Assembly (NCBI GenBank): GCA_036365455.1
Contig: JAWQUS010000025.1
Location: 24,526,001-24,590,000, forward strand
Length of the DNA: 64,000 nt
Direction: 5' to 3'
From: Macrosoma leucophasiata
Taxonomy: Eukaryota; Arthropoda; Insecta; Lepidoptera; Hedylidae
A program made the translations under genes and the position numbers. Below, one piece after another: positions 29,194-40,310 of this stretch (its first letter is position 1; each line of letters begins with the position of its first letter). Below the pieces are notes generated by a model. It ran no database searches, was not told where the DNA came from, and was given only the letters and a program-made list of their open reading frames with translations.

Positions 29194-30589
29194 ATAATTA
29201 ATTAATTATAATTCAACTATTCTAATGTAATCTCAGAACGTTTGACATAACAATCAGCTGTTTAGCAGTTGACACCATTACACCAGTTCAATGCTCATAG
29301 TAAAGACAGGACAATGTCTATTTTTATCAGCTAGTCTGAAATAAAAGATTTGTTAGCAGCGAAAATAAATAATTCACGTATATTTGGCCCTGAGACTGAC
29401 ATTCATAACTCCAGACAATACAGTCTTCTCTTAAAGACGAAAGTATTGACACAATAAACTACTCTAATAGAAAGCCTAGATTAAATGTATTGTACAAAAA
29501 TGAATAACAAGAGACTAGTTTACGTCACAATTGTTTATTCCGATGTAATGCCAAAAAGTCGTAAAGCATTCTCGTTTTATGGTTCACGGATTATGTTATT
29601 AATCTAAAATTTAATGTACCATGAGTGCAGCCTGAAGAGGACTTTTCGTGGTAAGTTGAATGTTATTTTTATTCTTTTTTAACATCACAAAGTTTATACT
29701 AATAGGAATCTAATAATGCGGTGATTTGAACCGGTAATCTACAGAAATACAGACAGTAAATTTTACAATTTGGAGAGGTTAAACAAAAGTGATTAATGCT
29801 GCACCTACAACATTTATCCTCTTATACATATGTAAATATAAATTAGATGAGACGAATTTAACTTTGTTTTCTAAAAAGCCATTTTTATAAAAAAAGAGGG
29901 AGAACATTGATTAACAAAACCATTTACAAACACGGTGTGTATGCCAGAAATGTATGGCAAAAAAATAGGCAGAATAAATTTTAATCTACGAGTCTAATAG
30001 TAAAATTTGTATGACTATGCATACATAAAATATAATGTATATCTGCATGAAAACCAAGAATTCGATGTAGATGATAGCCACTGAAAGATCTAAGTTCTTT
30101 TGTCTCTTATCTAGAAATTACAGAGGCGTATATTTCATTCTCACCGTCGTAATAATAATTATATATACGAGTATAAGATGCGTGCAAAAGCGCCACGATC
30201 TGAGCAATTTGTAACTCCTATACCCAATCGTATTCCACAACTTGTACCAAACCACATGTCTTGTTCCTGATTAAATTTGCACTGTGAACCCTGAGGGACT
30301 CCAAAGATCTCGCTATAATAGAGTTTCTTGCCAAACTCATAGAAACGTAATGAATGGAGGCCATTGGAACTTTGAAATCAAACCATTCAGTAAACGTTAT
30401 TGATGTAAATTCAATTACACATTTTGGTTAACATTCAAGTACAAATTGTATTGTAATTGTTCTGTTCTTCTTTATGATAAATGCAAGCTTAATAACAACG
30501 AATGTAAATCACAATACCTAAGTTTAATTCTTAAATTAAATTTAACATGATGATAACTTATATTAAATGTCAAAACAAAAAAATAACGT
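29194..30589. other. AT-rich stretch, nothing recognised
   Basis: About 1.4 kb with no long open frame, no repeat shared with the rest of the window and no convincing splice-bounded exon. It could be single-copy intergenic or intronic DNA. Confidence 0.4.
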
Positions 30590-30900
30590 AACGTAACTTC
30601 ACGCCTGTAATCCCCGAAGGGGTAGGCAGAGGTAAATGCATGCATTCAATCATACATGCAAACACCCACGACTCGCCGGTTACGTTTTGGCCCATGTAAC
30701 AGGTGGCGAACCTGTTGCCATCTCCGGGCACATTACCAAACTCCGGGGTACTGGGAAACTTCCAGAAAATGGAAAAATCCCAATAGAAGCAGAGATAAAG
30801 GATTTTAAACCGTTATCTCTGATAGTCCCCGACCCGGCAATCGAACCCAGGACCTCCAGCGTAATAGTAGTGGCCTGCTACCACTACGCTACTGAGGCAG
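30590..30900 (-). repeat. tRNA-derived SINE (family C), minus copy
   Basis: Full 311-bp copy, almost the same as 57413-57723. The head lies at the right end (ccactacgctactgaggcag). A 92-codon plus-strand frame through it is a by-product. Confidence 0.88.
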
Positions 30901-30927
30901 GCAAAAATAAATGAAAAGAAAATAGAT

Positions 30928-30950
30928 ACTGGTGGTACGGCTCCAGTGGT
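30928..30950 (+). mobile_element. SINE-A 5'-end scrap
   Basis: actggtggtacggctccagt only. Confidence 0.5.
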
Positions 30951-31089
30951 TCCCTATATTTTGGATTTAACGAGTCGTAGTTGTCTTGTTCTTCATAGCA
31001 AGCTCTTTCGTATGATACGCATACTGCCGTTCAAAATAAGCGTGTACCTATACCAAATTTCAGTCGAATAAGACTAACTTTTTTTTTTA

Positions 31090-31380
31090 ATGTAATGGAA
31101 GTGGCAAACAAGCATGCAGCTCGCGTTGATGTTCAGTGATGACTGCAGCCTATAGACACCCACACAAAGACCAAGGTCAAAATCCAGATGTTACCACTCC
31201 TGATAACATCTGTTTTTTCTTACCAAGGTGTTATGCCTCTGTGCCGGAATTTACAGGGCCGTACATTACCACCTGACTGGAATACGATAGTGTTATTACA
31301 CACTACCATTTAGCGGCAAGTATAGGTAATGCGGTGGTGTCTACGCCCGCGAGCTCCGTCACTGGAGCTCTACCACCAGT
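31090..31380 (-). mobile_element. SINE-A copy (full length)
   Basis: Minus copy with a ~20-base insertion near the middle (gataacatctgttttttctt) that duplicates part of the neighbouring text. Confidence 0.85.
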
Positions 31381-32276
31381 GAACTAGTAACCTGTAGTAA
31401 CTTGTTTAAAATGTAGTTTACAGATTACATCTGGACAAACATACATACCCAAATTAATAAGAAGCTTGTAATTACATACCCATTTAGGTTTATTTGGTTA
31501 GATGTTTGGTCGGTTTTCGAAGTATTCACAGTCGTCAAAATCTAACTGAAAGATTTTTTATATTTTCCATGGAAATGTTTTTAATTAATCTCTAAATTCG
31601 CATAGGAGTGCCAAATTTCATCAATTTTAATAGAACAATTTTAACAGGGAATTGCAGCCTTGAAAAGCCCAGCTGCTATTCTTGGGTAAATATGTAATCA
31701 CCCAAAAATACAATTCGGTTGGGATTCTTGGGGAGGGGTAACTCCTATTTACCCGTGCACCCAATTTTATGATTAGTGATTTCATAAAAAATAAGAAAAA
31801 GCAAAACAAATTACAATGCTTGAAATAAGAATCCATTTCATACATTTCTGTAACAATTTCAATTGGCGAAGCGGCATCTGTTTGTTATTCCGATAAAGTT
31901 CAATAGTTTATTGGATTTAATTTTCGAACTTCGTTGTGGAAATAGAATTGAAGTGAAGTAACAGACTATTCAGTTCTATGGTTAGATTATGAAATTGTGG
32001 GAGTTGTTTTGATTCAAGTGCTGAAAACAATGTACCTACCTAAATTTTGGCATTATATCAATTATAAATGCTACATTTTATGCGCCATTCCATTTTCAGC
32101 TGTTTTGTGATAAACCTTCTTGCAGTTTGCTTCTTTGTCATAATGTCGTTTTATTTATAAACTTTATGAACTTGATCGACCATATTTGTAGCAAATATAA
32201 GTACCTTTTCAAGAAATGTTTAATCTTTGAAAAAAAAAACAAAAAAGGAAAAAGGTAGCATACGCAAAGTAATAAA
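31381..32276. other. AT-rich stretch, nothing recognised
   Basis: A 72-codon minus frame (31845-31627) has no motif. Confidence 0.4.
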
Positions 32277-32556
32277 CTGCCTCGGTAGTCTAGTGGTAGC
32301 AGGCCACTACTACTACGCTGAGGTCCTGGGTTCGATTCCCGGGTAGGGGGTTATCAGAGATTATGGTGCAAGTCATTTTCTGGAAATTTCCCAGTACCTC
32401 GAAGTTTGGTAATGTGCCCGGAGATGTCAACAGGCTCGCCACCTATTACATGGGCCAAAACGTAACCGGCGAATCGTGGGTGTTTGCATGTTTGATTGAA
32501 TGCATTCATTTTCCTCTGCCTGCCCCTTCGGGGATTACAGGCGTGAAGTTACGTTT
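32277..32556 (+). repeat. tRNA-derived SINE (family C), plus copy 2
   Basis: Good A and B boxes (tagtctagtggtagcaggcc; gaggtcctgggttcgattcc). An internal deletion of about 35 bases follows tatggtgcaagtc. The 3' end is ggggattacaggcgtgaagt. Confidence 0.85.
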
Positions 32557-32934
32557 GGTGTAAAGTTACGCAAAGTTGTAGCCAAGCAAGAAATAAAATT
32601 TTGCGAAGGAATAATTAAAATATGTCTAGTTGATAGCCACTTTTTTATGTTTGGTAAGTTTAAGATGAAAATTGATGAAGGTGCTTTCGTTAGGAAACTA
32701 AACAACTTCATGAATCAAGGCCTGTTACAGACCGAGGAAAAAAATATTGAACTTGAGAAACGCTAATAGTGCATCAAAATAAAAATCTTTAATTTTTGAA
32801 ATCAAAATAAAGATTTGTTTTTCAAACTGTTAAGTTGAAATCTTCGACGATGTTCGAAACCATTCCAAAACTTTCAAACTAAATATTTGATTAAAAAAGT
32901 GAACATTTGCTATGGGCTCAAAATTCTTTGTAGA
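32557..32934. other. Unassigned stretch with a 63-codon open frame
   Basis: The frame to 32766 (ending ...NMNQGLLQTEEKN-like charged residues) enters from the SINE and lacks its own start. A tttg|gtaagt donor-like site lies at 32651. It is too weak to call. Confidence 0.25.
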
Positions 32935-33150
32935 AATTATATTTGCGGATTTTTTCGCGTATACAACACTCCCAAACTTCTTCTCATACCCGGTCGCTTT
33001 TCATCTACCGTGGTCACAGGCAGACTAATTCAACGATGTTCAGCCTGGTCTTATATAGCTGAGACAGAACAAAACCCTAGTGCGATGCAAAAATCCGCAA
33101 ATCTGCAGATTTTATTTTTACAATGTATGAAACTCACAAAAACCTACGAA
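32935..33150. repeat. Unclassified repeat (family N), copy 2
   Basis: atatttgcggattttttcgc and the inverted end aatctgcagattttattttt; see 6523-6665. Confidence 0.55.
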
Positions 33151-33637
33151 AACGGTATTTCAAAATTCTTTGCTAATATAATATCCTTGTGACCTTATCA
33201 AAAATCCATTTCTGTGCTTCTACCGTTAGGTATCGGATACTTTATTTCATTTTTATCTTTCACCCACGCCCAACTTTGATCGTTAACAGCATTACAATTA
33301 CTGAGAAACTCGATATTTAGTTCTTACAAAAGCTCTTGTTTAACATTCTGCCCCGCTCCCAGAGCGTTTTACAGATCATTGCTTCACATATCGGCTTTGT
33401 CTTGTGTTTTTTCGATAAAGTTATATCTAACGAGCAACTTTCTAAAAACCTGTCTCAAGGATATCATGTTTAATCATAAAGAATTTTCCATAAAATTTTA
33501 TTTAGATTGCTGAAGTTTTATATTCTTTAAGTTGTGGTACGTTTAACTGCTTTAGAAGTCTTGTGGTACTAGGCCACTACTGATGCCTTGAGGTCCTGAT
33601 TTTGATCTATGGGTCGAGGAGGTAGGAAATTTTGCTC
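33151..33637. other. AT-rich stretch with a decayed family C head
   Basis: About 33545-33625 keeps gtcttgtggtactaggccac and gaggtcctgattttgatcta, a degenerate tRNA-like SINE head. The rest is unassigned. Confidence 0.4.
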
Positions 33638-33927
33638 AGTCACTGGAGCTCCAGTGACTGAGCTCGCGGGCGTAGGCACCACCGCATCACCTAATAAACT
33701 TGCCGCTAAATGGTAGTATTCATCACTATCGTGTTCCGGTCAGGTGGTAATGTACGGCCCTGTAATGTCCGGCACAGAGGCATAACACCTTAGGCCTCAT
33801 GAGTGGCAACGCATCCGCATTTTGATTTTGGTCTTTGTGTGGGTGTCTATAGGCTGCAGTCACACCTATATTAACACCAATATGAACTGCATGCTTGTTT
33901 GCCACTTTAATTCCATTACAAAAAAAG
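33638..33927 (+). mobile_element. SINE-A copy with altered 5' hairpin
   Basis: The usual start is replaced by tcactggagctccagtgact, a palindrome, before gagctcgcgggcgtaggcac. The body and tail are normal. Confidence 0.82.
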
Positions 33928-34144
33928 GTGGTGTTTTCTTTTTTCATTCCATTAGTTTCTGCTTGTACGTTCTAATATGACGTATTAATGAAACGTGCAT
34001 ACCACAAAGATAAAGTAAGGGAACTTTATACACGGGATCCCTTTCATAGATAAAAAATCATAATCACGGCTCTCCTTTTCTCACGTTTATTTTCATATAG
34101 GGTTGTCACAAAAAATATTTTATTTTAATGGTAGTTTTAAAAAT

Positions 34145-34325
34145 TATGTATGTATGTACGTGTCTTCACGCCAGGTCCCTAACGGGGTAAGCAGAGGGCG
34201 TGGAGCGCCAGATATTCCGGTCCTGGCATACCTCCCGTGCCTCATCTACCATCATCATTATCTTCATACACGCACCCCGATTCCTAAGACTTTTGACCCT
34301 ACCATCAGACAGAACTCGACCTATT
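34145..34325 (-). mobile_element. LINE-B 3' fragment
   Basis: gtcttcacgccaggtcccta to ccatcagacagaactcgacc, 5'-truncated; (TATG)n at the tail side. Confidence 0.78.
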
Positions 34326-34754
34326 TCGTAAAATTATGTATTTATATAAAATTTATTTCTTGCACCTGCTCTATTGTAAATTGACTACTTAGTGGTAGTA
34401 ATGGTCTACTACTTCCTACTTAATATAGAGGAAGTCGAAGGAAAATTGACTTCAACTTTCCGTACCTCGAAAGTTGATTTTTTTTTTACTTTTAATTGTT
34501 AAATTATATTTTCTTGATGCCAAATTTCTGATTGTGGTTTTGTTTTAAATTATAATGGTGATCCAATGATTACATAGGAAGTGAAGTTACATACATACAT
34601 ACATCCAATGATTAATAGTCGAATATTAGTTACTTCGTACTATGGAATCCTTCGTGGGCGAGTCCGACTCGCACTTGGCCGCTTTTTTATACCATCTTAC
34701 TAGTCAACTGAGTAATAAGTGGGTAGTAAGTGTACTTACTCCAGCAGCTGCAAC
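34326..34754. other. AT-rich stretch with one common insect repeat end
   Basis: gcgagtccgactcgcacttg at about 34657-34680 belongs to the repeat discussed at 25380-25640. Confidence 0.4.
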
Positions 34755-34876
34755 CTAATAAAACTACCCTAACTGCGATGGCTAATCCGCATGCCAAGCA
34801 TGGCGATTATCTCATATCCCCTTGTAGGGAGGCTCTCGTCCAGCAGTGGACATCTTTCGACTGATGTGACATTGAT
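34755..34876 (+). repeat. RTE-like tail repeat (family G)
   Basis: atggctaatccgcatgccaa, ctcatatccccttgtaggga and gtccagcagtggacatcttt, with a gatgtgacattgatgata tail. Confidence 0.65.
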
Positions 34877-34878
34877 GA

Positions 34879-35300
34879 TATATATACTGGATGACTTTTT
34901 TTACCGTCTTGAAAAAAATAGGGCGTGATAAGCAAATGAAATAAAAGCCTATGGCATAGTTATATATATTATTTTTTTATATTTTCTAACTTCATCTGAA
35001 ATTAAAATTTCATTAAACATTTCTATTCATTATTCTTTTTTTAATTTTAGAACACTGAATTTCAACAAACAAACGCCGGCAACTTGACACGATCCTGTTT
35101 TTGCAAGTTTTGTAGGTAAAGAAATCTATTAAGGTTAAGTTTTTTACTTTTGGTCGTGCGTTTATTTGAAATTTTAATTTCAGATGAAGTTAGGAAATAT
35201 AAAAAAATAATATAAATAACTATGCCATAGGCTTTTATTTCATTAGCTTATCACGCCCTATTTTTTTCAAGACGGTAAAAAAAGTCACCTAGTATATATA
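34879..35300. mobile_element. Foldback element with 134-bp arms and an exon-like core
   Basis: Arms 34879-35012 and 35167-35300 are nearly perfect inverted copies (for example tagggcgtgataagcaaatg against cattagcttatcacgcccta). The centre (35013-35166) is not inverted and contains a 65-base segment bordered by splice-like signals. No transposase is seen. It may be a MITE or an inverted duplication. Confidence 0.8.
35051..35115 (+). other. Exon-like segment in the foldback core
   Basis: Preceded by a pyrimidine-rich ttattctttttttaattttAG and followed by GTAAAG. One of three frames is open throughout (it contains QQTNAGNLTRSCFCKFC); the other two have stops. There is no homology I recognise. 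It may be a real small exon or a coincidence. Confidence 0.3.
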
Positions 35301-35319
35301 ACCGTAATAAGATTCAGTA

Positions 35320-35572
35320 TTTTTTATGTCACGAAGGTGGCAAACAGCTCACAAGTGATGACTGCAGCCTATAAACCAGAGTTCAAAATACAGATGCGTT
35401 AACACACCTGATACCTAAGGTGTCATGTCTCTGTGATAGTTATTACGGGACCATACTTTACTATCCAACCGGAATACGATAGTGGCGAATACTACCATTT
35501 TAGCGGCAGACAGGTTAGGCAATATGGTGATGCCTATGCCCTCGAACTCCACTTGGGACTCTACCACCAGTA
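35320..35572 (-). mobile_element. SINE-A copy, old and diverged
   Basis: Recognisable by gtggcaaacagctcacaagt at the left and ggactctaccaccagta at the right, with several deletions. Confidence 0.75.
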
Positions 35573-36124
35573 TATTTACGTTTGTATAGACTTACCTTCG
35601 AGAGCCAATTTTGCTTACGGATCTCAAGACAAAAAGCCTCTCCCGAGATGAAAAAAAACCTGTTTCCTTTCAAAGTCAGCTTTTATTTGTGAAGGTTTCA
35701 TTTTAATCAAGATTTATTGTATCAGAGACAAAAATATTCAGATGAGTAAGAAAAATTTAAATTTATTTGTGAGATAAATAGGGACATTTTAGATTCATGT
35801 CGTTTCAGTTTCTTTTGTCAAGCGACTTTTCTCAAAAAACCCGAGTAAGTGCGAGTCGAAGACACGTTCAGAGGCTTCTGTACATTTTTTTTTTCTAAGT
35901 TATCTATAATGTCATATATTTCTAATAGGTTTTTCTGTAATCTGTAGATAAAGGAGTCTATATCCAGTTTTTTTTTTCAAAATTATAGGCTTTGTAAGAA
36001 GTTTGGAAATAATAAAAGAAGGACATGGTCATTTTGGAACATTTTTTTAATGAACTTCAAGAAGAGAAAGAAACGGAATGTCAAAATGCAAATTCGATTT
36101 CCCAAATCCACCCCTGTATTCTAA
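35573..36124. other. AT-rich stretch, mostly unassigned
   Basis: Text near 35835-35890 (cccgagtaagtgcgagtcga) resembles the common repeat end at 34657. No gene. Confidence 0.4.
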
Positions 36125-36276
36125 ATTGTTGTGCCTCTGTCATAATTATTACGGGGCCATACATTATCATCTAACCGAAATACGGACACGTCTATATGGC
36201 AGCTGATTGATTTCGTAATGCGACGGTGCTTTCAGCTCTTCTCGAACTTCGTCACTGGAACTCGTCCATCAGTAGA
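36125..36276 (-). mobile_element. SINE-A 5' half, old and diverged
   Basis: ttgtgcctctgtcataatta to actggaactcgtccatcagt. Confidence 0.65.
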
Positions 36277-36296
36277 AACTCCATGAAATGTGGTGC

Positions 36297-36692
36297 CTCG
36301 GTAGCTTAGTGGCAAAGTGTGTGTGTAGCGTCCACTACATAAAAGCGCCACCGAGTGGAACAATGGCGAAACACCAAAGTATGTCTAGTACCGAAGATGG
36401 CGTACTAATTGAATAACACACGAGGTTTTCTCAAGAGTTGCCATATAACAATATTTCCAACGTTAGTCGTTGCGGCCAACCCGCCTGAGGTCCTACTGCC
36501 TATCGAAATAACATGAAAATTTGACAGCAATGACAACGACAATAGCAATTTCGATAGGCGATCGCATCCCTGGTCGGAGGATCCTCCCTTTTCGTCGGGG
36601 GAACACTTCCATTCGTTCCTCCACAGCTGCACTAGTTATGCTGTAATCGCAGGTTGGATCCCAGCTCAAAGTAGTTTGTTTTTTTAAAGACT
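36297..36692 (+). repeat. tRNA-like SINE head split by a ~300-bp insertion
   Basis: tcggtagcttagtggcaaag (A-box side) is separated from tgtaatcgcaggttggatcc (B-box side) by about 300 bases. The insert carries inverted CCTATCGAAAT and ATTTCGATAGG near 36490 and 36550. The insert family is unknown. Confidence 0.5.
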
Positions 36693-37041
36693 AGAAATTG
36701 ACCAACGTGTAATAATATTTTAGTAATATTCATAAAACATCTTCATTATCAGTGCCTAATAAAAACTTATGGGAACGGTATATACCGTTGCCAACCCTAT
36801 AAAGCACCTTTGTTCGAAGGCATGGAAAAAATATATTACGCAATATTTCCACGATGGCTCGTTTCTATTATGATTTCTATGAATATCCGGTTAAATTTAG
36901 CGAGAGGATGTTTTGCTTAGTGATCGTAATTTGGTAAAAGCGAAGGGTTCCCATGGTGAGATTTTAAAAGGCGTCGGTTATTTTCTTGCAGCTGAAAATA
37001 TTTTCAGGCATTTTTTTATGAACGTAACTTTTTTAGTATAA
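36693..37041. other. AT-rich stretch
   Basis: A perfect 16-bp palindrome AACGGTATATACCGTT lies at 36774-36789. Nothing else. Confidence 0.4.
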
Positions 37042-37105
37042 GGTTCGGTTGCACCAAAATGTTTGTTAAACTTACGGTTACTGTCCAATGTAACAATAAC
37101 AGTTA

Positions 37106-37356
37106 CAGTGCTCAACAATAAATATTGCACATCGAACCTAGGAAGGAGACTTCGGTTTATTTCGGGTCTGTAGCGCGTTATCTCTTTCGCCCATACCTAC
37201 TTGACGTTTGTCGACCATTTTGATCAAGTTGTGACCGATACCGGACTGTGAGTGCTTACGTAGGCATTGTGCAGTAGAGATAACGCTCTAATAGGTCGAA
37301 TCGAGCCGATCGTCTCTTTTGCAGGATCGATGTGCAATATTTATTATTGAGTTCTG
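37106..37356 (+). mobile_element. Tc1/mariner-type MITE (family 3), copy 1
   Basis: 251 bp with 29-bp inverted ends starting CAGTGCTCAACAATAAATAT; the right end complement reads CAGAACTCAATAATAAATAT. It is flanked by TA on both sides (37104-37105 and 37357-37358). The body has gacgtttgtcgaccattttg. No transposase. The second copy is at 50280-50531. Confidence 0.88.
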
Positions 37357-37455
37357 TACATTGACTTTATCAGTTACTGCAGAATGCGTTGCGCAGGCAT
37401 ATTTTTTACATTATTAATGTTACCAGGGACGACAGATTCCCTCCTTATCATCTGA

Positions 37456-37749
37456 CACTGGAGCTCTACCACCAGTGATGGAGCTCGCGGGCGTAGGCCC
37501 CACCGCATTTCCTAATATATTTGCTGCTAAATGGTAGTGTTGAGCACTATCGTGTTCCGTTCAGGTGGTAATGCACGATCCGGTAATAATAATGTAATTT
37601 CCGGCACAGAGGCATAACACCTTAGGTCTTAGGAGTGGTAACGTATCTGCATTTTGACCTTGGTCTTTGTGTTGGTGTCTATAGGCTGCAGTCATCACTT
37701 AACATCGATGTGAACTGCATGCTTGTTTGCCACTTCCATCACATAAAAA
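37456..37749 (+). mobile_element. SINE-A copy with inverted first 20 bases
   Basis: Starts actggagctctaccaccagt, the reverse complement of the normal first 20 bases, then continues normally with gatggagctcgcgggcgtag. Confidence 0.85.
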
Positions 37750-37768
37750 AAGTTAATTTTGAGGTTTT

Positions 37769-38064
37769 ACTGGTGGTAGAGCTCCAGTGACGGAGCTCGC
37801 GGGCGTAGGCACCACCGCATTACCTAATTTACTTGCCGCTAAATGGTAGTGTTCAGCATTATCGTGTTCCGGTCCGGTGGTAATGTACGGCCCTGTAATT
37901 TCCGGCACAGAGGCATAACACCTTAGGCCTCAGGAGTGGTAACGCATCTGCATTTTGGCCTTGGTCTTCATGTGGGTGTCTATAGGCTGCAGTCATCACT
38001 TAACATCAATGTGAACTGCATGCTTGTATGCCACTTACATTACATAAAAATAAAATAAAAAAAA
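37769..38064 (+). mobile_element. SINE-A copy (full length)
   Basis: Close to consensus. Flanked by copies of agttaattttgaggtt at 37751-37767 and near 38085-38100. Confidence 0.88.
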
Positions 38065-38257
38065 GGTAACTTTAATCATCTGACAGTTAATTTTGAGGTT
38101 AACTTCAACGTTAACCAGCACAGCACAACCACCTTCAGTTAAAGTTAAATTTATGACGTCATTTAACAGTTTTAAAATGGTGCAACTCAACTTTTACGTA
38201 ACCGGTACTTTAACAATTGTTTTTAAAGTTAAAGTAATATGATGCAACCCAGCCTTA

Positions 38258-38730
38258 GATATGAAAATTAAAAGCGGATAATGATATAGCTGAATACCGA
38301 ATACCGGATATTCGTCAAGCTACGAGGCCGGAGCGCTGGAGAATTCGTAAGAATTAAAGTATTACTTTGGTATTTTATTTTATTTTATTATCTTTGGAAA
38401 GCAGATAGTGAAAATATAACTGCATACAAATAAAATAGTTAAAGCTTTACATCATTTAGGAGCTTTCGCATATAACATCTGTAACACAAGGCTCTTGATT
38501 AGCAAAGTCTGACAAACAAAATAAAAAGTTCTTACAAAGAATTAAAAAAAAAAAAAAAACGAAAGGGTAGCCAAGAAGCGAAACTTATTCATTAACATAA
38601 CTAAGTAGTAACAGATACATTCTAAGCAAATAAAATTAAATCATGCAGGCAGTTCAGTAATAGCGTTAAACCAGTCTCTGGTTATTGCATTACGGAAACA
38701 ATGTAGGTACATCTTCGTTCTACACTATGA
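38258..38730. other. AT-rich stretch, nothing recognised
   Basis: No feature supported. Confidence 0.3.
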
Positions 38731-38965
38731 AACTCTCCAGTAAACCCCAAATCCATTTCCGGATGGTCGCAGGTAAAGTACAGCTGTAATTAAGGCCCTT
38801 GCCTATCAAAGTATGAGGCCTTGCAATTTGCGCGGAGCTCCCAAGGGCGCTGTTCCCGTGGAATGTTTTTAGACGACTAACTGGGGTTGGGTTGAAGGAA
38901 ATAACGATTGAGCTCGACTCGCTCTTGTTTGGTTAATGTTTATTAATAAGATTCAACAAGCGAGC
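38731..38965. repeat. Local three-copy repeat (family M), copy 1
   Basis: Starts aactctccagtaaaccccaa and continues with cccttgcctatcaaagtatg, gcaatttgcgcggagctccc and cgattgagctcgactcgctc. Copies 2 and 3 lie ~660 and ~1370 bp downstream in the same orientation. No ORF is conserved. Confidence 0.8.
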
Positions 38966-39390
38966 ATTAATTATGTCTTCTGCTCTATTTCTCGCCTATA
39001 ATTGGCATCTTTATATAAAACCAAAGAAAATAAATTTACGGATCGTGACTTATGGATGACTTGTATGTAATGACTTGTCCACTGGTAAATTGAAACAAAA
39101 GTTACTAAAATAAACAACAGACACACACAACCGGTATTCAACTAACAGTAATAGATTATAAATGTAGACATATATGTAAAAATGAATGTTTGTATTGTAG
39201 ATGGGTTGCCATTGTTGATCAGATGTTGGACTCGTCTAGCCTTGACCAGTAGACACACCACCATTCAGCATCAGATAGCTCAAATAATTTCATAGTTTCT
39301 AGCTATATCTTCAAGTTCTGTTATGGAAATTATATCCACTTAAGCCCGAGTCCATTACAATATAATAATATGACAGCCACAAGTAATATT
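38966..39390. other. AT-rich spacer between family M copies
   Basis: Nothing recognised. Confidence 0.3.
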
Positions 39391-39600
39391 ACAGCTGTAA
39401 TTAAAGGCCTTGCCTATCAAAACATGAGGCCTTGCAATTTGCGCGGAACTCCCAAAGGCGCTGTGTCCGTGAAATGTTAATAGACGATTTGACTGGGATT
39501 GGGTTACAGGAAATTACGATTGCGCTCAACTTCGTCTTAATTGGTTAATTTTTACTTACGGAATAATTTACTCTGATTTCACCAAGCAAGCATAAACAAG
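39391..39600. repeat. Local three-copy repeat (family M), copy 2
   Basis: acagctgtaattaaaggcct, gcaatttgcgcggaactccc and gaaattacgattgcgctcaa. It lacks the ctccagtaaaccccaa block present in copies 1 and 3. Confidence 0.8.
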
Positions 39601-40101
39601 TTTTTAGCTCAATTTCTCTCTCGCAACTAATATTTTATGCCATGAGACTAGCAAACAATTACAAAGTACAATAAGTCATTGATGGCCATAATTAAAGTCT
39701 CCTTTTTTCCTTTTTTCTGCACCTTTAAGGATCTCAACTCCTTCCATGGAAAAGTAAATTATGAAACTGAACTTAATGTACCGTCCACAGATAAAGATCT
39801 TAAAGCTGTTTTAAAAAATATATATGTTTTAACAGGTTTGTCTGTCCCGTGAATCACGTGTGAACATTTACATAATTCAAGCTACTGTGTTTAAAATGGG
39901 ACAAGGAATGGATAAGTGCAGATTCGTTGTATTTTTAAGCTCCAAGTTGAATACATAATGTACTTGTATAATAACATAAAAAAATACAGCGTTCGCCACT
40001 AAAACTGCAGTCGCGAACGCTGTATTAATAGGTGGCTTAAATGAAAGGTGTATCAAAAATTAAGGCATTACATTGAAGTCAACGTCTTCAACCTACCTAT
40101 G
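39601..40101. other. Spacer with a perfect hairpin
   Basis: AATACAGCGTTCGC (39983-39996) pairs with GCGAACGCTGTATT (40013-40026) across a 16-base loop. Otherwise unassigned. Confidence 0.6.
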
Positions 40102-40310
40102 GAAAGTCTCCAGCAAGCCCCAAATCCATTACCGGATGGTCGCAGGTAAAGAACAGCTGTAATTAAGGCCCTTGCCTATCAAAGTATGAGGTCGTGCAAT
40201 TTGCGCGGCGCTCCCAAGGGCGCTGTGCCCGTGGAATGTTTATTGACGGCTTAACTGGGGATGAGTTGCAGGAAATTACGATTGAGCTCAACTACGTCTT
40301 GTTTGGTTCA
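40102..40310. repeat. Local three-copy repeat (family M), copy 3
   Basis: gtctccagcaagccccaaat through gcgcggcgctcccaagggcg to gattgagctcaactacgtct. Confidence 0.8.

Larger units (their letters stand above)
37042..38257. mobile_element. Old MITE (family P) carrying three later insertions
   Basis: The outer ends are inverted: aaggttcggttgcaccaaaa on the left, and gatgcaacccagcctta on the right, which reads aaggctgggttgcatc on the other strand. Inside are a mariner-type MITE (37106-37356) and two SINE-A copies (37456-37749, 37769-38064). Confidence 0.55.

Noticed and set aside
30636..30914. 92-codon ORF, repeated at 57459-57734
   Set aside because: Similarity between the two is due to SINE family C; the frame is opposite to the SINE's transcription.
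38731..40310. CRISPR-like array
   Set aside because: Units are long, imperfect, only three, and separated by irregular spacers of several hundred bases in a eukaryotic context.
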